DNA from: Perkinsus olseni | Lineage: Eukaryota; Perkinsozoa; Perkinsida; Perkinsidae | Direction: 5' to 3' | DNA: 64,000 nucleotides | Assembly: GCA_013115135.1 (NCBI GenBank) | Contig: JABANP010000239.1 | Coordinates: 1-64,000 of the forward strand | In this document: piece by piece, positions 18,301 through 26,489 of the stretch | Position numbering within the stretch: position 1 is the stretch's first letter | How the letters are laid out: every line of letters starts with the position of its first letter | Translations under genes and position numbers: made by a program | The notes under the pieces: generated by a model | What the model was told of the DNA's origin: nothing | The model's input: the letters and a program-made list of their open reading frames with translations, nothing else | Database searches by the model: none

Positions 18301-19979
18301 AGGCCAATAATCAAATCACGAATCTGCTGTTCCACTCGGTGCACCCCCGTGGTCAGGAGGCCCGGGCCGAAGTGCAGGCCGAAGCTCACCCTCACACATT
18401 CGAACAACCCGATAGCAGCTTGGATGAGCACAGCATGACGAAGGAGGCGACACTTGTAGAACGCGGCCTCACAATCGCCCTGTAGTAGCAGGAGGTCCCC
18501 CTGTAGCCGCATCGACAGGACGAGGGTCCACGGGATGACCCGCGGGCTGGAGACCTTCCCCAGGGCACGGTTCACCGGCCTACAATCCAAGACCACCCTA
18601 GGTTTCCTCTCCCAGTTCGTTACAAAACACGGACACGGAGGAAGAGGGATCCTATGGGTACTGGTACCGCCAGGCCCGACAGCTCGCCAAAAGCCCCTAA
18701 CCACATACGCGTCAATGAGTTTAGCGTAAATGGCCTTCTGCTCGCATGTGAGCTTGTTATAGGCGTGCTGGGCATACAAACGGCTCCGAACCTCCGCCAT
18801 CGGCGTTTCCGGAAGGTCTATGAACAGGGCCGCCAGCTGCTCAACGCAGTCAGGGTCCTCACCATGGGCCAACCTGCGGAAAGACAGGCGGTAACCAGGT
18901 AAAGCGGGATCTTGAAAGTCGCCAAGTGCGACCAATCGCTGTACGACCGCCTCAGCTTTCTGCCGCACATCGCCGGGCAGAAGGGGCTTCAGATATCCTG
19001 ATGCTTGATCCTCCTTCAGTCGCGGTTGAGCGGTAGTGACGGCTTCTAATTGCTCGACATAGCGGATGTAGTCGGCCTCCTCAGCCACGGGCTCCCCCGG
19101 CGGAATAGCGGCCCTGCGTACTGTCCCGGTACTTAGGTCTAGGCATAGACCCAACGCTGCTCCGAGATCCCGCCCAATTAGCATACGGGTCTCGCTCGTT
19201 TTCTCGTGATTCGGAAGTACAGATACCTTGACTGGTCCAAGGGTGACTTCCGGTGGTTCCTTCACCGTGACGAAGAGGCTGAGCGTTTCCGTTATGCTGC
19301 ACCGGCTTCCATCAGCCAAGCCCACCCACACAGCAGTGGGAATCTTATGGAACCCCTTGGATTCAGAGCTCCGGTGGGCCGAATAGCCAAACGTTATATA
19401 GCTTTTGCCCGCGCCGGAGTCCACGACCGCGCGCACCCCACTTAGTTGACCAGGTGGCCTGCTGAGGCCGTGGGCGGAAGGCGACAGGGTGGCGTCGGTG
19501 ATGTCCAGCAGGATTGACAGCTCAGGAGGAGTCTCAAGGAAGACGGTGTGCTGATGATCGTTCAAGACCACCGAGCATAACTGATCATCTCCCACTCCCG
19601 TGTGCAGGGCTGTGCACGTATGGGAACCTGACGGACTCGGACTAGCAGGGCGGAGCACGTCCTGGGGCGGGGCTGTTCGAGAAGACGAACAGGGGCTAAG
19701 CGAGCGAGCTGAGGGCAAGGGTGTAGGCACACCGTCCATAGGCATTCCCGGCTCACCGCCGTTGTAGGGGATTGTAAGGTTCGGACGGCCCGAGCAGGGG
19801 GCGTCAGAACAATCCACCAGCAATGACGGGTACGGAGCATCAACAAAGGACCCATGGCATTCCGGTTGACTACCGGAAGAATCCGGCGTAGAATCATCAG
19901 CCAAACCAACAATGCGAGGGCTAGAGGGAAAAATATTGATGATCGACGTGGCTCCCTCAACCGACGTCGATCCTAGCAG
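15279..19979 (-). CDS. pol: Pol polyprotein: protease, reverse transcriptase, RNase H, integrase
   Basis: One open frame of about 1,566 codons entered by -1 frameshift from gag; it has no ATG at its 5' end (the first methionine-like codon at 19904 is TTG). Order and key residues: aspartic protease VVDSGAGKSYI; RT with VVLDCRPVNRAL, an Asp-bearing QGDCEAAFYKC and the catalytic WYVDDLMMSADD; RNase H LVLETDASLTGAGFSLWV; integrase with HHCC finger (HKAGAHC...CVRCQ), Asp in YLWVGIDVLS, Asp in IVCDGAVG and Glu in GGFEAHHRLGLKAARV. The NSRPLTSGD...LTPNSLRFG segment after the integrase core is typical of BEL/Pao elements, as is the YVDD box; order PR-RT-RH-IN excludes Copia. The stop lies inside the 3' LTR. 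All catalytic residues appear intact. Confidence 0.9.
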   Translation of the reverse strand: MLGSTSVEGATSIINIFPSSPRIVGLADDSTPDSSGSQPECHGSFVDAPYPSLLVDCSDAPCSGRPNLTIPYNGGEPGMPMDGVPTPLPSARSLSPCSSSRTAPPQDVLRPASPSPSGSHTCTALHTGVGDDQLCSVVLNDHQHTVFLETPPELSILLDITDATLSPSAHGLSRPPGQLSGVRAVVDSGAGKSYITFGYSAHRSSESKGFHKIPTAVWVGLADGSRCSITETLSLFVTVKEPPEVTLGPVKVSVLPNHEKTSETRMLIGRDLGAALGLCLDLSTGTVRRAAIPPGEPVAEEADYIRYVEQLEAVTTAQPRLKEDQASGYLKPLLPGDVRQKAEAVVQRLVALGDFQDPALPGYRLSFRRLAHGEDPDCVEQLAALFIDLPETPMAEVRSRLYAQHAYNKLTCEQKAIYAKLIDAYVVRGFWRAVGPGGTSTHRIPLPPCPCFVTNWERKPRVVLDCRPVNRALGKVSSPRVIPWTLVLSMRLQGDLLLLQGDCEAAFYKCRLLRHAVLIQAAIGLFECVRVSFGLHFGPGLLTTGVHRVEQQIRDLIIGLWPLVNVVIRWYVDDLMMSADDAITAVAAFAVVISVLLLLGFTAQMAKVAALVHPSVLPEFGKACQQFDVRVPVKERVEILGLSASFDDQHLVLDCNRQSRWSAVDSFLSCERPTKRQAFQAAGAASYDVAQVHPIARLVSDCLRAVVGRAFSRVPWSSSYDPGGLSEPLGRAYDAILRWLKELNPKDGCSHRSLLRFSPRQEVNLVLETDASLTGAGFSLWVGPDDAQLGDVGTYELGSAAWRWTARASCWHSNRRELSALWRGVLFTSTLLSTWTATQSSPCRTTLTIRTDNAACARWADNVKVSRALEARALQRLAAAIRAEVLELRGLGANVSMRHLPGVLNHRADYLSRALERKAGCGTPLGRLLQSHLDPPARVSQELDDLVCRLGELPISKQVDDIPSGPIGQPFDRVCQLQEDDGASVAHPPSLPEKVAAQSWDVDGALHSWKAVRFVFRVWSAQESSPLQYPAAYSDEDARSFVRSLQLSSCVEVTQERDPRKLPKSFHVDEGGTLYYRCVGADGKMFFAFYVPSDCPYTRRLIARVYHKAGAHCSAQATVERVIEAGFFSPRLRQVVTGEMDTCVRCQVLRSRRKWEVPPGQAGGGPEFDIYKLAMENSEPYLWVGIDVLSLGPFKCLTCVCLLTKHSCWIALAGGLTADDLLAATERVSRRQGGCRFRYIVCDGAVGSRTYIAEVGRRLNAQVVLQDPRAPWAGGFEAHHRLGLKAARVLFRGYSRSCDWSNPVLAQDFCDEICAIINSRPLTSGDVTHDARVVALTPNSLRFGYSVRSHQGVGLTVPKLNSGGQHGEAMDDAERSAFVGRRAHLMRAFVNDYLPARRRAVLEALGGRGPAQPRFYVGDSVIVHQPSRKQDVCWRTGWIVGCLSPHRYRVLHSSPRLGLERITTENHYNLQPLKLPRDLVMGPTLVGARLRVLLSHVDGSRDHHWGTVLVDRSEEGSVLIVWDVADDGVSAREWLVLSQETWDYGEGACHGQAAVSSIPDDCISIN
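15336..15349 (-). other. Polypurine tract
   Basis: In element orientation ACGGGGAGGGGGCG ends exactly at the start of the 3' LTR. This is the expected primer site for plus-strand synthesis. It lies inside the pol coding frame. Confidence 0.75.
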
Positions 19980-19985
19980 TTTCCC
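19941..19985 (-). promoter_or_regulatory. -1 programmed ribosomal frameshift signal between gag and pol
   Basis: In element orientation: slippery heptamer G GGA AAC (19985-19979) in the gag phase required for X XXY YYZ, a 6-nt spacer TGCTAG (19978-19973) that includes the gag stop, then a stem GATCGACGT (19972-19964) pairing perfectly with ACGTCGATC (19949-19941); inner bases GGTT and AGCC extend it past a one-base bulge. Slipping one base back after AAC gives CTG CTA GGA and enters the open pol frame. Confidence 0.88.
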
Positions 19986-21631
19986 GAGCTCGCGTCAGTA
20001 GCCCCAGCAGGGGGTGCGCGATCACGGAAGACAAATGGCCGATGCTTGTACTCTCCCTCCCCCAGACGGGACATTGCTGCGACGGCGTCGGGCTCGGTAT
20101 CGTAACAAGCGATCGCATACAACTTGGGCGGTCCTCGTCGGGAACGGAAGAAACGGACGTCGCTCGCGGCGAGCAGATCTCTCGTGCGCCGCTCGTCCTG
20201 ACAGCCTTCACCGGTGATGACCATGGCCTTGGCGAACCTCCTAGCCCATTGCTCTAGCTGTCCTGAAGATTTCGTCCCAGCGCCGTCAGCATACGATATC
20301 TGATCATGCTTGGGCGGTGGTATGGAATCAAAGGCGTTGGCGGCGGCCTCGACGTCCTCACAGGTGCGGCAGGTGGAGCGGATCACCTCCCGTACTGACC
20401 TCGAGTCGCAAGCAGTACGACCCCGCCAAGGGAGCATGAGTTCCCATTCTGCATCCGAAGTGTTAACGTCCGGGCGGCAAGCTTTAATTGCCCTGATGGA
20501 CAGACTTCGAATATCTCGAGGAAGTTTTCCCACTATGGCCCTGATGACCACCCTTCTCTCGCTCGATGAGGAATCAAAGACTTCCCGGTGCAAGTTGACA
20601 ATCCTATCAGCATCATTGAGGAAATTGTCACACTGGGCAACACCCGGAAACGACAGTCTTGAGATCGAAGTAACATACGCCTTCTGCAAAATCGATCGCC
20701 GGCAAAACTGGCTCAAAAGGGAGGACTTTACAGCATACCACTCCCAACGAGAGCTCTGAGCCTGATCTTCCGCCACCGATCTGAGGTTCGTGGGATTCAG
20801 CGATGCGACAAGCCTCGAAACACATGCCACCCGGAGATGCCCGTGTGGGATAAACACACCAGATGTAAAGGACCCCGCGTTTGCTTCGGCCAGGATTGCC
20901 TCCACAGTCGCAAAGTGTCGAGGAAGGTCGATGGGGTCTTCACATAACGCAAGTTTGAGGCGCGAAACCTCAGTCGGGGAGGCGAGGCGCCGCGGTAGAT
21001 CCTGAGCCGCATCAGGCCTCACTCTGCCTACCTGACTTGCTAGTTCCTCGCATCCCTCGCTCTTCTGGCTATGCGACCAAAGCACCGTTGCTTCCTCCCC
21101 TCTGCCTCCTAACATGTCCTTCAGAGGGTCTTGTCGCTCGGGGGGTGGCTTGTGGACTACATGTGGCACCAGGCCCAACCGCCTGGCAGACCTCCCATCC
21201 GAACGTGTGCCATCGATCGAAGGGGCCGGCGAGCCAACTCGAGACCGCCCTTCCTCTCTGGCCTTCATTGCACGGAGACCATCGACCCTGGCCGTGATCT
21301 CGGCAATGTCGGCGTCAAGTGAGTCGATTCTCAGGGCTAGGTTGCCGTCTTTCTCCTGGAGCTCCTCAAGTATTTCGCAGTCTTCTTTGTACTGCTCGGC
21401 AGGTGCGTTCTCATCGATTATGATGTTGTCAATGGACTCGCGGACGCGCTTCTGGGTGCCTCGCACCCGCCCACGCTCCACACGCAGAGAGCGCAGTTGC
21501 TTCTTCAAGTCCTCAAGCACACGCGCCTCCGGGACCTTCAGCAGATCACCTTGTGCACAGCTGTCACCATGTGGTGGCACGTCGGTTCGTGTAGGCCCCG
21601 GAACCTTGGACTGTTGAACGCGATCCCCCAT
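19973..21631 (-). CDS. gag: Gag-like structural protein
   Basis: About 552 residues from the first ATG (21631, MGDRVQQSKV), which lies inside the 5' LTR, to the TAG at 19973. The frame is open back to a TTG at 21670, but that lies in the spliced leader and is not a likely start. The first 130 residues form a charged coiled coil (EDLKKQLRSLRVERGRVRG, then DEN/EEL-rich). The rest is helical with conserved-looking stretches (VACVSRLVASLNP, AVKSSLLSQFCRR). No CCHC zinc knuckle is present; only a single CRTC pair is seen, so RNA packaging must use other basic residues. The C-terminus overlaps the frameshift site. Confidence 0.8.
   Translation of the reverse strand: MGDRVQQSKVPGPTRTDVPPHGDSCAQGDLLKVPEARVLEDLKKQLRSLRVERGRVRGTQKRVRESIDNIIIDENAPAEQYKEDCEILEELQEKDGNLALRIDSLDADIAEITARVDGLRAMKAREEGRSRVGSPAPSIDGTRSDGRSARRLGLVPHVVHKPPPERQDPLKDMLGGRGEEATVLWSHSQKSEGCEELASQVGRVRPDAAQDLPRRLASPTEVSRLKLALCEDPIDLPRHFATVEAILAEANAGSFTSGVFIPHGHLRVACVSRLVASLNPTNLRSVAEDQAQSSRWEWYAVKSSLLSQFCRRSILQKAYVTSISRLSFPGVAQCDNFLNDADRIVNLHREVFDSSSSERRVVIRAIVGKLPRDIRSLSIRAIKACRPDVNTSDAEWELMLPWRGRTACDSRSVREVIRSTCRTCEDVEAAANAFDSIPPPKHDQISYADGAGTKSSGQLEQWARRFAKAMVITGEGCQDERRTRDLLAASDVRFFRSRRGPPKLYAIACYDTEPDAVAAMSRLGEGEYKHRPFVFRDRAPPAGATDASSGNC
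21554..21569 (-). other. Primer-binding site complementary to tRNA-Leu
   Basis: Directly after the 5' LTR (no spacer) the element reads TGGTGACAGCTGTG. The tRNA-Leu(TAG) at 39715-39794 plus CCA ends GGCTGTCACCA; its reverse complement starts TGGTGACAGCCGTG. Ten bases match without a gap and 13 of the first 14 overall. Confidence 0.85.
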
Positions 21632-21797
21632 AGGACAAATAAGCAAAGAAATACTTGAGCCTTGAGCCAAGATGGCTACGGATCATATACAATCCCAACC
21701 CGGAGCATTGCATCATGCGCTCACGCGGGCGGGCGAAGTATTAATTAGTAGAGATACAGTCATCAGGGATTGAACTCACGGCTGCCTGGCCGTGACA
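21570..21797 (-). repeat. 5' LTR (228 bp)
   Basis: 99.6% identical to the 3' LTR. In element orientation the upstream part carries TTGTATATGATCC just before the spliced-leader sequence, then a short leader and the gag ATG (21631), so about 20 gag codons lie in the LTR. Confidence 0.97.
21654..21682 (-). other. Spliced-leader sequence embedded in the LTR, with a partial second copy
   Basis: 21682-21661 (minus) gives 22 nt that begin TCCGTAGCC and end CCATCTTGGCTCAAG, the dinoflagellate/Perkinsus trans-spliced leader with C in place of the usual T. It is followed at once by GCTCAAG (21660-21654), a repeat of its 3' end. Leader followed by a truncated leader is what repeated trans-splicing and reverse transcription leave in dinoflagellate retrogenes. 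The other LTR has the same sequence at 15192-15220. No GT follows, so this is not an SL RNA gene. Confidence 0.88.
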
Positions 21798-22226
21798 TAG
21801 AGGGCCATGTTATCCATGCTGTGTCGAATACCCACACTAGTGGACGTCCTCGCAGGGCACGAAGCATGCCCTGCTTCATATCCGTACTCTAATAGTAAGA
21901 AGACGCGAAAGGTGGTGCCAAAAAGGAGACAACACGGCCGAGAAAGCGTGAAATCTCCATGATCGCCGCTAGTGTTGCTACAAGGAGGGAGAATGATTCC
22001 GGGCATGTCCAACAGTAATAGCTCAGAGTAATCCTATTTCTGTGGTACATGAGTACCATGACCATCACCAAGGCAAGCGTTAGAAGTGAACTGAGCTGAT
22101 TGGCCGTGGGGGAATTGCAAGGAGTCTTTAGTTTTGCAAGATTCGCCGGCAAGCAGCAGGACTGTTGTTGAATGTTATCACCGTCGAGGCCTACTAGACC
22201 GCTTCTCTGTTCAGTTCATTCACCAA
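21798..22226. other. Region between retrotransposon and PEX1
   Basis: Probably the PEX1 promoter and 5' leader. An AG at 22214 or nearby could serve as trans-splice acceptor before the ATG at 22227. No other gene seen. Confidence 0.35.
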
Positions 22227-25200
22227 ATGCCTACCGTTAAACTGAGAGTCTCGATAAAAACTATCACCACTGGGGACTTCATCTCGCTCCATCCTGATGA
22301 CAGTCAAATGCTCTTCCTGGGAGTGCCTCCGAGCGACCATTTCTGTCGGGTCCTTCGAACTAGCACTCCTGGCCAGTACGTAGGCTGGGCCGGCCACTCA
22401 GCTGCAGTCAAAGGTACTGTGGAGGTGTCGAGGCCCTTCGCGTCTGCCTTAGGATGGACGGAAGGGCAGCCCGTTGAGCTCACTCCTGTCCCTGTGGAGA
22501 GCATACCCCGCAACGCGGACCCCATTGTGATACGACCATCCAGCAGCGATGATTGGGAAGTAGTAGAGTTGCAGGCAGAGTACCTTGAGTCAGCCTTATT
22601 GTCTCAAATAGCGGTGCTCTTTCCGGGGCTCAAGTTTCCCTTATGGCCGGAAGGAGGCGGAAAACCTATTTTTATGGAGGCTGTCTGGGACGGTGTCGAT
22701 GATAAGCAGGCAACGGTGAAGCCCAAGGTACCGTTCAGGTTGCTTCGTGAGTCTGACGAGTTGGCGATAGAAGCTAAGCCAAGGAAGCTGCTACTGCCCG
22801 ACGCCCGGAGTGAGGTCAAACGGCTGTGTCGAGTAGTCTGTAATGACGAGGTCTTCCCTCCTGAAATTTACGACAAATATGGAGTTACTTGTATCCTGCA
22901 TAGTAGTGCTGGAGTGACCACTGGTATGGTCAAGCTAGGGGATAAGATAGTAGCAGCTTCGATGGTCAACAACGACCTGGTTGATCCCGGGGTACGTCCT
23001 GTTGCATCCCCTTCTAGCAGCCCATTATCCTGATGTGATCAGCGAGGCCGGGCCGGTACTGGTAAAGGCTTGCACGGATGAGCCCATCCTGCCCTCAGAA
23101 ATTATTCTTGTCACTGCTAAGTATTTGGGTGACGTTTGTCGGGAGTTTTCCGAGACTGTGCGCCGGCTCAAATGCCTGGTGATCCAAAATGGCGGCTGGG
23201 TACGACTAAGGCGTCCCTCCGGGATGATTAACGGCAACGAGATGCGCCGAGAGGAGCCTTGCCAACCCCGGCCCGCTTGTCTTACAGTTTCACTGGATTG
23301 TGACACAGCAGAGATCCAGTATGCTGATGAAGAGGGCCGGTCTGGGAAACCCGTCCCCAATACCGCACCTCCGCCGGATTGGGTTGACGTTAGGGTCACC
23401 TTCCCAGAGCAGTCATCTTCCGACGTCTGCGTGGTGCTACCGGAGATGCTGCCTAACGACACCGCGATCGTCGGACTCAATGGGACGACCGTGGGCGGTG
23501 GAATACGCGTTGGTCTCAGCGCGAGGGTCGACGAGTCGATAGCGGTTCCTTTGAAGCCTCGGAATCCGATACTTCCCTTCATCCCGTCTGAAGCGGCCGG
23601 GGTTGTACAGACCTACCGACATCGGCAGTTCGAGAAGCCTCCTCCTTCGCTGCATAAGTCGGCTGTTGAGGTGTCATCGTACATGGCTGCTGGGCTGTCA
23701 GGTAGGGTGCCCTCGTCCTTCCCGGTGCCTGGTGTGGTCGTAACGGGGCCGGCTGGGAGTGGGAAGACTACAGTGGCTCACTGTGCTGTGGAGGCTCTTG
23801 GACATACGGTAGTAGAGGTGGACTGTGCTCAGCTAGCCTCGGCTGAGAGGTTCAAGTTTGCAATGGTCAAGAAGGCTCTCTTGGGTGCCCTCAAGTTCGC
23901 CTGTACCTACGACCCACCAAGCGTGTTATTGCTGGATGGTGTGGACGTTCTGTTGGGGCTGAGGCAGGGCACCAAGCGACAGGGCGGAGCGACGTCGGTA
24001 TCGCAGAGTAGGAGCAAGGTGCTTGCCAGCATCTTTTGGGATATCCTACACTTCCATGTCCGCCCTACGCGGTCCCTCGTCATTCTGGGCACAGCTGAGA
24101 CCATTGATGGACTGGAAGGCCTCTGCTCCTACACTGTCGCCCTCCCAGCGACACTTAACGTGAAGGACCGCCTGTCTATGCTAGGCACCGATCGGGGCGA
24201 GGGCTACACGTTGAAGGAAGTGTCAGTGCTGGCTAGGACGGGAGTAGATCTTCGCGATAGACGACGGGCTGAGGACGAGACAGCGAGCCGTTCATCCCTC
24301 TATAAGTTGAACCAGCTGGGTGGCTCGAGTATAAGGCGCGCGACAGAGAGGCTCATGGACGCTATACAGCTGCCGCTGAAGTATCCTGCGCTTTGTGGTG
24401 GTGTACTCGTTCCTAAAAGGAGCTATGCTTGTTGGACCACCTGGGTGTGGTAAGACAGCGTTGGCAATGAGTGTCGCTGAGGAGTGTGGGCTACCAGTGG
24501 TAGCGGTCCGTGGCCCGGAGCTATTGTCCAAGTACATTGGGGGTAGCGAGGCTCGAGTCAGAGAGACCTTTGCTAAGGCTCGTGCGAGGGCGCCGTGTGT
24601 CCTGTTCTTTGACGAAGTTGATGCCCTTTGCCCTGTTAGAGGGGCTGACTCGACGGGCGTCACGGATCGGGTGGTTAACCAAATGCTCACTTACCTTGAT
24701 GGTGTGGAGGTCTCGGACAGCCCTGTATTTGTGGTAGCGGCAACGAGTCGACCTGATATGGTCGACCCGGCGCTGTCGAGACCGGGGAGGCTAGACATCA
24801 GTCTACTTTGCGATATGCCATCCGGAGGAGATGATCTTGTTGATGTTTTGGAGCATGCTATTGCTGCTTTCGAAGGGCTTCAGGATGTCATTGCTGCCGC
24901 TCCGTCAGACTGGGCTACGCAGTTGATAGGACTGCTGTCCGTCGGGATGGGCTTCACGGGGGCTGACGTCAGGGCAGCTCTGGCGACGGCCCAGCTGAGT
25001 ATAGACGAGGAGGGGGAAGAGGGTTGGAGGGCTCTTAGGGATGCATGTAATAGGGTTCATCCGTTGACATATCCTTAGTGGCTACTGCCTGCTTGCTCCT
25101 CAGTCGCTAAGAAGAGTCCCTCCGCCCCTCCAGAGGTGTTGAAGCGGTACAACAGTCAGTTCGCCGCGTATCGGCGGGACGACCGTCATGACGAAGATCC

Positions 25201-25291
25201 CTATCACCACCATCGAGGCTCGGCTTTTGATGAAGATCTTGTCAATGGAGTGGACCGGACCAAGCCCGGCAGTCGAGTGGCGTTGGCGTAG
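22227..25291 (+). CDS. PEX1: PEX1, peroxisome biogenesis AAA ATPase
   Basis: PEX1 works with PEX6 to pull ubiquitinated PEX5 off the peroxisomal membrane. The ATG at 22227 starts the N-terminal double-psi barrel; [20 protein letters not shown] and FPGLKFPLW are diagnostic for PEX1. An intron near 22993-23047 joins to the linker and D1 domain ([29 protein letters not shown]; the Walker B has Asp-Gly instead of Asp-Glu, so D1 may bind but not hydrolyse ATP). D2 is canonical: [44 protein letters not shown] 57-nt intron (25047-25103) adds a tail [19 protein letters not shown], as in AAA proteins, with a His/Asp-rich end and stop at 25289-25291. At about 24394 the frame shifts by one base between LPLKYPAL and the D2 start; no GT-AG intron of normal size fits, so this may be an assembly error. 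Confidence 0.85.
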
Positions 25292-26489
25292 TAGTAGTAG
25301 CACCGAGTGAACCTAATTTAACGTTTCGTTTTTGGCTCTACCGTCTGGTGTTGGGAGTCATTTGATAACCATTAGCTGGGAGGGGTCGAGATACTCTCGC
25401 AGAGACCTGGTTAATGAGCAGTCACGAGTCCCTAGTGGGAGATGATGCAACACAAAGTGACTATCCGACGGTTGGTGAGGAGATGTTGATCGCTGGAACC
25501 TCTTCCTGACCTCTTTTACAGGATCCTTCGCTGGTAGCGATGGCGCAGTGCCAGCCTCCTTTCGTGGAAGCCTTTCACGGTGATCTCAGCGGCGCTAGTA
25601 GTGAGCGTATCTTGGTGTCGGTTAGACATAGCCCGCATCACCACCATCGCCACCACCATCATGATAGAAACAGCAGTATATTCGTCCTTCCCGGAGGCGA
25701 CAGCTTCTACGGCATCTATGATACCCCGGCGGCGCAGATAGGACGGCAACTGGGTGAGAATCAGGTGACATGTTCGTTGGGAGGGTGCATTCCATTGACC
25801 GGCCCTAGCGTGGGACGGCCGAGTGAGGACTGCTGAGCCTACTGTCATTTACCGTCTCTGAGGCTGAGCGTTTCAGATAGGAGTGTCTGTGATGCCGCCA
25901 CAGCACTTGAGTAACGACATACTAGGCCCGCCCCTGTCGATCAAGCACGCATCGATGATTCCCTCCGCCGCTACTGAACCTTCTGTTACGAACGCCGCCG
26001 AGGTAGCATCGGTTGGGAGCTTACCTGGCACAATAAGGGTACGTGAAGTCGTGGTCCAGCTGCTGCAGTTTCTAGTTCTCCAGGGCTTGCTGGACTATCT
26101 CAGCCTGGGTAACTCTTCCGGCTTCGAAGCGGTCGTGTTCCTGGCTGTGGGGAGCACCCGGTGAGGGCGTCTGCTCGGACCTGCCGTATGGCAGAGGAGC
26201 CGATGTTGAAGGAGCCGGTCAGACGGTAGGGTTGCTCGGAAGTTGCAGGAGATATTGCGAGGATTGGTGGGAATGGGCCCGGCATCGAGGGTCGGAGCTG
26301 GTAGAAGTCATAGAGGAGGTGGGGGAATTAGTGGAGATGATGGAATGAGTCATGTTGAGGGGAGTCCATCGTCAGTTGCTCGTGTTGCGTTGCATTGGTT
26401 GGCGGGAGTTCGCGCAGTTGACCTGGGGCAAACCATGTCAGTGGGCCCGCCTATCGCGAACCTGACAGGGATCTTGATTTTGGTTGTAA
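25292..26489. other. Region with unresolved coding potential
   Basis: On the minus strand two segments join across a 42-nt GT-AG intron (about 25991-26032): SRTLIVP before it and EGSVAAEGIIDACLIDRGG after it, ending at a stop near 25881. This looks like the 3' end of a gene, but I could not follow it upstream with confidence. On the plus strand 25540-25836 encodes a His-rich frame (SPHHHHRHHHHDR) whose other half looks plausible but has no family. A (cac/cat) repeat lies at about 25637-25662. No call is firm. Confidence 0.3.

Larger units (their letters stand above)
15108..21797 (-). mobile_element. Complete LTR retrotransposon, BEL/Pao-like, with spliced leader in its LTRs
   Basis: A 6690-bp element in minus orientation. 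It is bounded by two 228-bp LTRs that differ at one base (15287 A versus 21749 G region, in attaatta(a/g)taga). LTRs read TGTCACGG...CCACCACA in element orientation. Between them lie a primer-binding site touching the 5' LTR, gag, a -1 frameshift signal, pol (protease, RT, RNase H, integrase) and a purine tract touching the 3' LTR. Both frames are intact, so it may still be mobile. Only TAG is shared by the two flanks (15105-15107 and 21798-21800), so a standard 4-6 bp target duplication is not seen. It sits between two head-to-head genes, GPx-Grx and PEX1. Confidence 0.95.

Noticed and set aside
15300..21600. Many plus-strand open frames opposite pol and gag
   Set aside because: They are antisense shadows of the long minus-strand frames and show no motifs.
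15100..21802. A 4-6 bp target-site duplication of the retrotransposon
   Set aside because: Left flank ends cctag and right flank starts tagag; only TAG is shared and could be chance.
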